Source of the DNA: Streptomyces sp. NBC_00190
GTDB taxonomy: Bacteria > Actinomycetota > Actinomycetes > Streptomycetales > Streptomycetaceae
Assembly (NCBI RefSeq): GCF_036203305.1
Contig: NZ_CP108131.1
Span: 1,860,001 to 1,924,000, forward strand
Reading direction: 5' to 3'
DNA: 64,000 bases
The notes under the pieces are model-generated. The model made no database searches. It worked only from the letters and a program-made list of their open reading frames with translations, and was not told the DNA's origin. A program made the position numbers and the translations under genes. Shown in pieces: positions 57,004 through 64,000 of the stretch (positions are counted from its first letter, which is position 1; each line of letters opens with the position of its first letter).

Positions 57004-58608
57004 TCAGCCGCTTACGCCGCGGCCGAGCTCCCACAACTGGAGGTCGGAGATGGCGTTGACCGACCACTCCACTCCGGTGATCCCGTCGCGTGCGGCGACG
57101 TACTGCTTGCCCTGCCACAGGGGCAGGACGGGCACGTCCTCGGCGACGATGTCCTGCATCTCCGTGATCGCGGGGACGGCGACGTTGCGGTCGACGGCGC
57201 GCCGGGATTCGGGGAGGAGCCTGGTGCGCACCGCGCTGTTGGAGTACGGCGTGCCCAAGAAGTTGTCCTGCTCCAGGAACGGGGCGAGGAAGTTTTCGGC
57301 GTCCGGGTAGTCGGGGAACCAGCCGAGCCCGTAGGCGGCGTGGTCGCCCTGCTTCTGGGCGGGGCGGAAGTCGGCCCAGTCGGTGCCCTGGACGGTGATG
57401 TCGAACAGCTGGGTGGAGTTGAGCTGGGCCTTGAGGGCCTCGAACTCGGCCGCCGTGCCGTCGCCGTAGTGGTCGTTGGTGTAGTGCAGCGTCAGCTTGA
57501 CCGGGGTCTTGATGCCGGCGTCCTTCAGCAGGGAGGCGGCCTTGGCGGTGTTGGCCTCGCCGTACTTGCTGTAGAAGGAGTTGACGTGGCCGGTCACGGC
57601 GCTGGGGACCAGGGAGTAGAGCGGCTGCGCGGACTTGCCGTAGACCTTGGAGATGAGGGCGTTACGGTCGACGGCGGCGGCGAGGGCCTGGCGGACTGCC
57701 TTGTCCTTGACGACCGGGGCCTCGGTGTTGAAGCCGAGGTAGCGGATCTCCAGGCCGGGCATCGGGACGAGCTTGACGCCCTTGGGGGGCTTGGCGGCGA
57801 ACTCGGTGATCTGGGCGGGCGACAGGGTGCGGGAGACCATGTGGATCCTCCCGTCGGTGAGCGCCTTGCCCATGGCCGCGGAGTCGGGGAACGTGCGCAG
57901 CTCGACCTTGTCGTTCTGGAGCTTGAGGTCGCCCTTGTAGCGCGGGTTCTTGCTGAACACCGCCCGGACGAGCTGGTTGTTCTTGACCTCGGCCTTCATC
58001 GTGTACGGGCCGGAGCCGTCGATGTCGAAGCCGTCGCGGAGCTTCTTGGCGCCGTAGTTCTTCTCGCTGACGATGCCGGCGGCGGGGGTGGAGAGCTTGT
58101 ACGGGAAGGTCGCGTCGGGGGTCTTCAGGTGGAAGACGACGGTGTCGGCGCCCTTGACCTCGACGTTGTCGAGGTTGGCGAGCAGCGCGGACGGGCCGTT
58201 CTCGTCCTTGATGGCGCGGACGCGGTCGATGGAGAACTTGACGTCCTTGGCGGTGAGCGGGTCGCCGCTCGCGAACGTGAGCCCGGGGCGCAGGGTGCAG
58301 CGGTAGCTCTCGTTGCCGGTGTCGGTGAAGCGGCAGTCGGAGGCCGCTTCGGGGACGGGCTGGCCGCCGCCGCGCGGGGTGTGCATCAGGGTCTGGACGG
58401 TCTGGCGCAGGACGTTCCAGGCTCCGGCGTCGTACGCGTAGGCCGGGTCGAACGGGGCGGGGGCGTATTCGGCTGCTTCGAACCGGTCGGTGGTCCCGAC
58501 GACGATCGCTCCGGATCCCGCTCCTCCGCCGCTGGCGCTGCCGCATGCGGCGAGCGTGGGCGTGAGCAGTCCGGCCGCGGCCGTCAGCACCATGGTCTTG
58601 CGGTTCAT
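57004..58608 (-). CDS. Second ABC substrate-binding lipoprotein (family 5)
   Basis: 534 residues from ATG 58608. Lipobox TLAAC gives acylated Cys22. CTLRPGLTFASGDPLTAKDVKFSIDR is the family signature, as is LPLWQGKQYVAARDGITGVEWSV. It is a tandem paralogue of the next gene (shared C-terminal wording and order), separated by 71 bp, so the two arose by duplication and are probably transcribed together. Differences in the middle suggest different ligands. Confidence 0.92.
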   Translation of the reverse strand: MNRKTMVLTAAAGLLTPTLAACGSASGGGAGSGAIVVGTTDRFEAAEYAPAPFDPAYAYDAGAWNVLRQTVQTLMHTPRGGGQPVPEAASDCRFTDTGNESYRCTLRPGLTFASGDPLTAKDVKFSIDRVRAIKDENGPSALLANLDNVEVKGADTVVFHLKTPDATFPYKLSTPAAGIVSEKNYGAKKLRDGFDIDGSGPYTMKAEVKNNQLVRAVFSKNPRYKGDLKLQNDKVELRTFPDSAAMGKALTDGRIHMVSRTLSPAQITEFAAKPPKGVKLVPMPGLEIRYLGFNTEAPVVKDKAVRQALAAAVDRNALISKVYGKSAQPLYSLVPSAVTGHVNSFYSKYGEANTAKAASLLKDAGIKTPVKLTLHYTNDHYGDGTAAEFEALKAQLNSTQLFDITVQGTDWADFRPAQKQGDHAAYGLGWFPDYPDAENFLAPFLEQDNFLGTPYSNSAVRTRLLPESRRAVDRNVAVPAITEMQDIVAEDVPVLPLWQGKQYVAARDGITGVEWSVNAISDLQLWELGRGVSG

Positions 58609-59122
58609 GCTGGAAGTACTCCCTGTAACCGGCACTTGCTCAAAGCGGCGAAAAGGGCACTTCGCGACGGTCGCCCGTTCAGGGCGGAACGATCGGGCCG
58701 GTGTAGTGACGATCGGTCCACGCGGTCCCGGCACAGGGGTGTGTGCCGGTGACGGCTGAGGTGCGGCGCGGTGCCCGGTTCGACACTAGTGGTCCGGGAC
58801 GGGATGGCTGGAACTGGCCTGACTTGGGGCGTATTCGCACTGTGATGGGAGCGGACTGGCTGTCTATGCGGAGGCCACCCCGGATTCGGTCAGTAGCTGA
58901 TCAATCCGGACACAAGGGAAGGCATAGGAGGCCTGGGACAGGTGTATCGGGCACTTGACGGGTGACCAACGTCACCCGGGACGACCGCCCCGGAGGGGAT
59001 GGAATTTCAGCCTCCGGGGCCTCCGGCGGAAGATCCTCTCGCCGGACCTTCATCCTGCGGCCGTTCCGTTCGGTACAGAGCGTGTGCAGGGCGTACCGGT
59101 GCGTGCTTCCGGGCGCGGGAGC
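58609..59122. other. 514-bp intergenic region upstream of the lipoprotein pair
   Basis: No convincing ORF, RNA gene or repeat was seen. It should hold the promoter for the lipoprotein pair and the 3' end of the HAD gene that enters from the right. The stretch around 58780-58930 is lower in GC (CACTAGTGG, GATCAATCC) and is the likeliest promoter area. Confidence 0.5.
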
Positions 59123-59824
59123 TCAGTTCAGCGGGCTGATGAGCGACCGCAGGAACGGCAGGTCCACGTCCTCCAGCGAGCGCACGATCGTCCGGCCGGG
59201 GGCGGGCTCGATGCGCCCGACGGAGGGGACGGCCACGACCCGGCAGCCGGCGGCCTCCGCGGCGGCGACGCCGGTGGCGGTGTCCTCGATGACGGCGCAC
59301 CGGGCGGGGTGCGCGCCGAGGGTGCTCGCGGCGAGCAGGTACGGGTCGGGGTGCGGCTTGGTGCGGGCGACCTCGTCCCCGGCGACCGTCATCGTGAAGC
59401 GGTCACGGCCGAGGGTGAGCAGGACCTGGTCGATGACACGGCGGTGCGAGGCGGAGACGAGGGCGGTGGGCACGTTGTGCCGGGCCAGCTCGCTCAGCAG
59501 CCGCTCGGCGCCGGGCATGAGGGGGACCTGGTCGGCGATGCGGGCCTCGAAGCGCTCGTTGAGGAGCACGCTGAGCTCGGCGAGGCCGATGGCGGCGCCG
59601 GTCGCCTCGATCAGGAAGGCAGCGCTGCGGCTCATGGGGCCGCCGACGACCACGTCCCGCCAGGACTCTTCCAGCCGGTGCCCGAGCTCGCGGAAGATCT
59701 CGGCCTCGATCTCCCACCAGAATCCCTCGGTGTCGACGAGGGTGCCGTCCATGTCCAGCAACACCGCCTGCAGGGCGTGCCCGTCGGCCGCACGGACCAC
59801 GGGGACGGGAACGGTGCTGGTCAT
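59123..59824 (-). CDS. HAD-superfamily phosphatase/phosphoglucomutase-like
   Basis: 233 residues from ATG 59824, which has AAAGG upstream; a GTG two codons earlier is an alternative. Motif I is VLLDMDGTLVDTEGFWW, motif II (Ser) in TALVSASHRRVI, Lys in ARTKPHPDPYLLAA, and motif IV in CAVIEDTATGVAAAEAAGC. A helical cap lies between residues 27 and 95. The pattern fits HAD subfamily IA (phosphoglycolate phosphatase or beta-phosphoglucomutase type). The substrate is unknown. It lies downstream of metH but beyond a hairpin. Confidence 0.9.
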   Translation of the reverse strand: MTSTVPVPVVRAADGHALQAVLLDMDGTLVDTEGFWWEIEAEIFRELGHRLEESWRDVVVGGPMSRSAAFLIEATGAAIGLAELSVLLNERFEARIADQVPLMPGAERLLSELARHNVPTALVSASHRRVIDQVLLTLGRDRFTMTVAGDEVARTKPHPDPYLLAASTLGAHPARCAVIEDTATGVAAAEAAGCRVVAVPSVGRIEPAPGRTIVRSLEDVDLPFLRSLISPLN

Positions 59825-59850
59825 GAGCACGCCTTTCTCAGGGGACGAGA

Positions 59851-59904
59851 AGGCCGGTCACCTCCGCCCGCGGGAACGTGCCCTCGGGAACAGGTGACCG
59901 GCCT
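59851..59904 (-). terminator. metH terminator
   Basis: AGGCCGGTCACCT and AGGTGACCGGCCT pair perfectly across a 28-nt loop that has its own CCCGCGGG-type pairing, 32 bp after the metH stop. Confidence 0.75.
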
Positions 59905-59936
59905 GTATGGGACCGACCAGTGTACGCCGGTCCGCC

Positions 59937-62900
59937 TCAGCGTGCGTTGAAATACTTCGCTTCGGGGTGGTGAATCACGATGGCGTCGGTGGACTGCTCG
60001 GGGTGGAGCTGGAACTCCTCCGAGAGGTGGACGCCGATCCGCTCCGGCTGGAGGAGGTCGGCGATCTTGGCGCGGTCCTCCAGGTCGGGGCAGGCCCCGT
60101 AGCCGAGGGAGAAGCGGGCCCCGCGGTACTTGAGGTCGAACATGTCCTCGACCTTGTCCGGGTCCTCGCCGCCGAAGCCGAGTTCGGCGCGGACGCGGGC
60201 GTGCCAGTACTCGGCCATGGCCTCGGCGAGCTGGACGGACAGGCCGTGCAGCTCCAGGTACTCGCGGTAGGAGTCCGACTCGAAGAGCTTGGCGGTGGCC
60301 TCGCCGATCTTCGAGCCGACGGTGACGACCTGGAGGCCGACGACGTCGGTCTCGCCGGATTCCTCGGGGCGGAAGAAGTCGGCGAGGCACAGGCGGCGGC
60401 CGCGACGCTGGCGCGGGAAGGTGAAGCGGGTCCGCTCGTTGCCCTCGTCGTCGAGGATGATCAGGTCCTCGCCCTTGGAGACGCAGGGGAAGTAGCCGTA
60501 GACGACCGCCGCTTCCAGCAGGTTCTCCGTGTGCAGCTTGTCCAGGAGGCCGCGCAGGCGCGGACGACCCTCGCTCTCGACGAGCTCCTCGTACGTGGCC
60601 CCGCCGGCGCGGGCCTGCTTGAGGCCCCACTGGCCCTTGAACAGGGCGCCCTCGTCCAGCCAGGAGGCGTAGTCCTTGAGCGGGATGCCCTTGACCACGC
60701 GGGTGCCCCAGAACGGCGGGGCAGGGACCGGGTTGTCGACGGCCACGTCCGAGCGGCCGCCCGGCTCCTCCTGCTCCTCGACCTGCAGGACGGGGGTGTC
60801 CCTCTTGGCGACCCGGCGCTGCTTGAGCTCGGGGAGGGTGGCGCCGGGGACACCGCGCTTCACGGCGATGAGGGCGTCCATCAGGCGCAGGCCTTCGAAG
60901 GCGTCGCGGGCGTAGCGGACTTCGCCCTCGTAGATCTCGTGGAGGTCCTGTTCGACGTAGGCGCGGGTCAGCGCGGCGCCGCCGAGGATCACCGGGTAGT
61001 CGGCGGCCAGCTTGCGCTGGTTCAGCTCCTGAAGGTTCTCCTTCATGATGACCGTCGACTTCACCAGGAGCCCGGACATCCCGATCACGTCGGCCTTGTG
61101 CTCGGCCGCGGCCTCCAGGATCGCCGAGACCGGCTGCTTGATGCCGATGTTGACGACGTTGTAGCCGTTGTTGGTCAGGATGATGTCGACGAGGTTCTTG
61201 CCGATGTCGTGGACGTCACCGCGGACGGTGGCCAGCACGATCGTGCCCTTGCCGTCGGCATCGGTCTTCTCCATGTGCGGTTCGAGATGGGCAACGGCCG
61301 TCTTCATGACCTCCGCGGACTGGAGCACGAAGGGCAGCTGCATCTGGCCGGAGCCGAAGAGCTCGCCGACGACCTTCATCCCCTCCAGGAGGGTGTCGTT
61401 GACGATGTCCAGGGCGGGACGGGTCCGCAGGGCCTCGTCGAGGTCGGCCTCCAGGCCGTTCTTCTCGCCGTCGATGATGCGCCGCTGCAGACGCTCGTCC
61501 AGCGGCAGCGCGAGGAGCTCCTCCGCCCGCCCGTCCTTCAACGACTTCATGTTGACGCCCTCGAAGAGCGCCATCAGCTTCTGCAGCGGGTCGTAGCCCT
61601 CGGCCCGCCGGTCGTAGATGAGATCCAGAGCGACCGTGACCTGCTCCTCCTCGAACCGCGCGATGGGGAGGATCTTGCTCGCGTGGACGATCGCCGAGTC
61701 CAGGCCGGCCTTGACGCACTCGTCCAGGAACACCGAGTTCAGCAGCACCCGCGCGGCCGGGTTCAGGCCGAAGGAGATGTTCGAGAGGCCCAGCGTCGTC
61801 TGCACGTCCGGATGCCGGCGCTTCAGCTCGCGGATCGCCTCGATCGTCGCGATGCCGTCCTTACGAGACTCCTCCTGTCCGGTGCAGATCGTGAAGGTCA
61901 GGGTGTCGATGAGGATGTCCGATTCCCGGATCCCCCAGTTCCCCGTCAGATCGTCGATCAGCCGCTCGGCGATGGCGACCTTGTGCTCGGCGGTACGGGC
62001 CTGCCCCTCCTCATCGATGGTCAGCGCGATCAGCGCCGCACCGTGCTCCTGCGCCAGCCGGGTGACCTTCGCGAACCGGGACTCGGGACCGTCACCGTCC
62101 TCGTAGTTCACGGAGTTGATGACCGCCCGGCCGCCCAGCTTCTCCAGACCCGCCCGGATGACGGGAACCTCCGTCGAGTCCAGCACGATCGGCAGCGTCG
62201 AAGCCGTCGCGAACCGCCCGGCCAGCTCCTCCATGTCCGCGACGCCGTCACGGCCCACGTAGTCCACGCACAGGTCGAGCATGTGCGCACCCTCACGGAT
62301 CTGGTCCCGCGCCATCTCCACACAGTCGTCCCAACGGGCCTCCAGCATCGCCTCGCGGAACTTCTTCGACCCGTTCGCGTTCGTCCGCTCCCCGATCGCC
62401 ATGTACGAGGTGTCCTGCCGGAACGGCACCGTCTGGTACAGCGAAGCCGCACCCGGCTCCGGCTGCGGCTTCCGCCCGGTGACGGCCGCACCCCGCACCC
62501 GCTCCACCACCTGCCGCAAGTGCTCCGGCGTCGTACCGCAGCAGCCACCCACCAGCGACAGCCCGTACTCACGGACGAAGGTCTCCTGCGCGTCAGCGAG
62601 CTCGGGGGCGGTCAGCGGGTAGTGCGCGCCGTCCTTGGTCAGGACGGGCAGGCCGGCGTTGGGCATGCAGGAGAGCGGGATGCGGGCGTTGCGCGCCAGA
62701 TAGCGCAGGTGCTCGCTCATCTCCGCGGGGCCCGTGGCGCAGTTCAGGCCGATCATGTCGATGCCCAGCGGCTCCAGCGCCGTCAGCGCCGCACCGATCT
62801 CCGAACCCAGCAGCATCGTGCCGGTCGTCTCCACGGTCACCGAACAGATCAGCGGGACGGTGACACCGAGCGCCTCCATGGCGCGGCGGGCACCGATGAT

Positions 62901-63449
62901 GGAGGACTTGGTCTGCAGGAGGTCCTGGGTGGTTTCCACGAGCAGCGCGTCGGCGCCGCCGGAGAGCAGGCCCTCGGCGTTGATCTGGTAGGCGTCGCGG
63001 ATCTTCGCGTAGGTGATGTGGCCGAGGGTGGGCAGCTTGGTGCCCGGGCCCATCGAGCCGAGGACCCAGCGCTGCTGCCCGGTGGAGGCGGTGAACTCGT
63101 CGGCGACCTCACGGGCGATGCGGGCACCGGACTCCGACAGCTCGAAGTTGCGCTCGGCGATGTCGTACTCGGCGAGCGCCGCGAAGTTCGCGCCGAAGGT
63201 GTTCGTCTCGACGCAGTCCACGCCCACCGAGAAGTACGCCTCGTGCACGGTGCGCACGATGTCGGGGCGGGTGACGTTGAGGACCTCGTTGCAGCCCTCC
63301 AGCTGCTGGAAGTCCTCCATCGTGGGGTCCTGCGCCTGGAGCATCGTCCCCATGGCTCCGTCGGCGACGACCACGCGGGTGGCGAGCGCCTGTCGGAGGG
63401 CATCGGCCCGGGTCTGGGTGTCTGCGGGCGGGTTCGGCAACGAGGCCAT
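59937..63449 (-). CDS. metH: Cobalamin-dependent methionine synthase
   Basis: 1170 residues from ATG 63449 (GGGAG upstream). It transfers a methyl group from methyltetrahydrofolate to homocysteine via cobalamin. Homocysteine domain: ATRVVVADGAMGTMLQAQD, with zinc Cys in GLNCATGP and GGCCGTTPEHLRQ. Pterin domain: MAIGERTNANGSKKFREAM and SNISFGLNP. The cobalamin domain has the cap (about 640-730) and the His-containing loop GDVHDIGKNLVDIIL. The activation domain forms the C-terminus (LHTENLLEAAVVYGYFPCVS, GYGACPDLEDRAKIADLLQ). The length is a little under E. coli MetH (1227). It is divergent from gylR. Confidence 0.98.
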   Translation of the reverse strand: MASLPNPPADTQTRADALRQALATRVVVADGAMGTMLQAQDPTMEDFQQLEGCNEVLNVTRPDIVRTVHEAYFSVGVDCVETNTFGANFAALAEYDIAERNFELSESGARIAREVADEFTASTGQQRWVLGSMGPGTKLPTLGHITYAKIRDAYQINAEGLLSGGADALLVETTQDLLQTKSSIIGARRAMEALGVTVPLICSVTVETTGTMLLGSEIGAALTALEPLGIDMIGLNCATGPAEMSEHLRYLARNARIPLSCMPNAGLPVLTKDGAHYPLTAPELADAQETFVREYGLSLVGGCCGTTPEHLRQVVERVRGAAVTGRKPQPEPGAASLYQTVPFRQDTSYMAIGERTNANGSKKFREAMLEARWDDCVEMARDQIREGAHMLDLCVDYVGRDGVADMEELAGRFATASTLPIVLDSTEVPVIRAGLEKLGGRAVINSVNYEDGDGPESRFAKVTRLAQEHGAALIALTIDEEGQARTAEHKVAIAERLIDDLTGNWGIRESDILIDTLTFTICTGQEESRKDGIATIEAIRELKRRHPDVQTTLGLSNISFGLNPAARVLLNSVFLDECVKAGLDSAIVHASKILPIARFEEEQVTVALDLIYDRRAEGYDPLQKLMALFEGVNMKSLKDGRAEELLALPLDERLQRRIIDGEKNGLEADLDEALRTRPALDIVNDTLLEGMKVVGELFGSGQMQLPFVLQSAEVMKTAVAHLEPHMEKTDADGKGTIVLATVRGDVHDIGKNLVDIILTNNGYNVVNIGIKQPVSAILEAAAEHKADVIGMSGLLVKSTVIMKENLQELNQRKLAADYPVILGGAALTRAYVEQDLHEIYEGEVRYARDAFEGLRLMDALIAVKRGVPGATLPELKQRRVAKRDTPVLQVEEQEEPGGRSDVAVDNPVPAPPFWGTRVVKGIPLKDYASWLDEGALFKGQWGLKQARAGGATYEELVESEGRPRLRGLLDKLHTENLLEAAVVYGYFPCVSKGEDLIILDDEGNERTRFTFPRQRRGRRLCLADFFRPEESGETDVVGLQVVTVGSKIGEATAKLFESDSYREYLELHGLSVQLAEAMAEYWHARVRAELGFGGEDPDKVEDMFDLKYRGARFSLGYGACPDLEDRAKIADLLQPERIGVHLSEEFQLHPEQSTDAIVIHHPEAKYFNAR

Positions 63450-63701
63450 GGTTGAGCTCCCTGGGATGCGACGGCTGTCGGCTTTGCACCCCCGCTGTGT
63501 CAGGGGCGCACGCGGCCAGAGTAACCGCGTGGCCCCGGACCCGGTGAGGCTGTCCCACGTGGCGGACTGCATTCTGTGCGCGGGGGGTCCGCACGGGTTA
63601 CACCCTTCCGCGGCACCCCGGAGAACGCCCAGGCATGCACGAGGTCGGCATCGGCCGATAGTGTTCAGCATTGTCGAACTACGTCAGCAGGAGGCTGCGC
63701 C
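63450..63701. promoter_or_regulatory. metH/gylR divergent control region
   Basis: This 252-bp gap shows a CACGCGG/CCGCGTG pairing (63509-63531) in the metH leader and GTTC-N9-GAAC (63662-63678) about 24 bp before gylR that could be a GylR site. No cobalamin or SAM riboswitch consensus was visible. Confidence 0.45.
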
Positions 63702-64000
63702 ATGGCACGGAACATCCAGTCGCTCGAACGAGCCGCTGCGATGCTGCGACTCCTGGCGGGCGGGGAGCGCCGTCTGGGTCTCTCGGACGTGGCCTCCTCC
63801 CTCGGCCTGGCCAAGGGCACCGCGCACGGGATCCTGCGCACCCTGCAGGCCGAGGGGTTCGTGGAGCAGGACCCCGCGTCCGGCCGCTACCAGCTGGGCG
63901 CGGAGCTGCTGCGCCTGGGCAACAGCTACCTGGACGTGCACGAGCTGCGCGCCCGCGCCCTGGTCTGGACGGACGACCTGGCCCGGGCGAGCGGCGAGAG
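63702..64000 (+). CDS. gylR: IclR-family glycerol operon regulator GylR (partial)
   Basis: The first ~99 residues from ATG 63702, with AGGAGG 7 nt upstream, are present; the gene continues beyond the window. MARNIQSLERAAAMLRLLAG opens the protein, the HTH is SDVASSLGLAKGTAHGILRT with the wing EQDPASGRYQLGAELLRLG, and the effector domain begins DVHELRARALVWTDDL. This closely matches Streptomyces GylR, which represses the glycerol uptake and catabolic operon gylCABX and its own transcription. Those target genes would be expected to the right. Confidence 0.93.
   Translation, partial: MARNIQSLERAAAMLRLLAGGERRLGLSDVASSLGLAKGTAHGILRTLQAEGFVEQDPASGRYQLGAELLRLGNSYLDVHELRARALVWTDDLARASGE

Noticed and set aside
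59907..63455. 1182-codon plus-strand open frame
   Set aside because: It is antisense to metH along its whole length; GC-rich third positions keep the opposite frame open. The translation is repetitive Val/Gly/Asp/Arg without domains.
63450..63701. Cobalamin or SAM riboswitch before metH
   Set aside because: I looked for a B12-box and for SAM-riboswitch core sequence on the minus strand and saw neither.

Overview
The window is a gene-dense, high-GC (roughly 70%) actinobacterial chromosome segment, almost certainly from a Streptomyces. Grounds are GC-biased third codon positions, many GTG/TTG starts, a complete Pup-proteasome locus with a GGQ-ending Pup, a GylR regulator at the right edge, and a gene order (pheT-pheS-kinase-rRNA methylase-rplT-rpmI-infC ... 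glnA4-like ... helY-tatC-tatA-pafC-pafB-FKBP-pafA ... prcA-prcB-endoVII-pup-dop-arc ... metH-gylR) that matches, from memory, the S. coelicolor SCO1593-SCO1658 interval. I saw no phage, transposon, CRISPR or tRNA gene; this is core chromosome rather than an island.

Region by region. 1-8.6 kb: translation genes on the minus strand: a partial regulator, pheST with a strong terminator, a soluble PAS/histidine kinase, an rRNA 2'-O-methyltransferase, and infC-rpmI-rplT behind a structured leader. infC has no canonical start codon at its conserved N-terminus and appears to start at AUC. 8.6-14.5 kb: DUF1844, SseB-like, an orphan mycosin-type subtilase coupled to a membrane protein, a PLP fold-III enzyme and a secreted HAD phosphatase. 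14.6-21.4 kb: an amine (probably ethanolamine) catabolic cluster built on gamma-glutamylation: SDR, aldehyde dehydrogenase and a GlnA4-type ligase, divergent from a FadR-family regulator, permease and gamma-glutamyl hydrolase. 21.4-30.3 kb: LysR/TDT transporter pair, metal-receptor and cupin regulator genes, a 5'-3' exonuclease, an iron-box-controlled siderophore-interacting protein, a serine hydrolase, a pseudouridine synthase and a TetR regulator.

30.3-41.2 kb: HelY helicase, lipid kinase, TatC, TatA, two small proteins, PafC, PafB, two FKBP isomerases and PafA. 41.3-43.8 kb: an MFS exporter and LacI regulator around a double TACGTA operator. 43.8-50 kb: prcA, prcB, a predicted endonuclease VII, pup, dop and arc. 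PafA and Dop attach, process and remove Pup, Arc unfolds pupylated proteins, and PrcAB degrades them. PafBC is a DNA-damage-responsive activator in mycobacteria, so the endonuclease inside the proteasome operon is the most intriguing gene in the window. 50-59.9 kb: ferredoxin, a secreted protein, TrmI, a site-2 protease, a RecB-like nuclease, an orphan response regulator, two tandem peptide-binding lipoproteins and a HAD phosphatase. 59.9-64 kb: metH and the start of gylR.

Transcription units often end in perfectly paired 12-22 bp GC-rich hairpins, mostly without a U-tract. The exception with a real U-tract lies inside the infC leader, where it looks like an attenuator.
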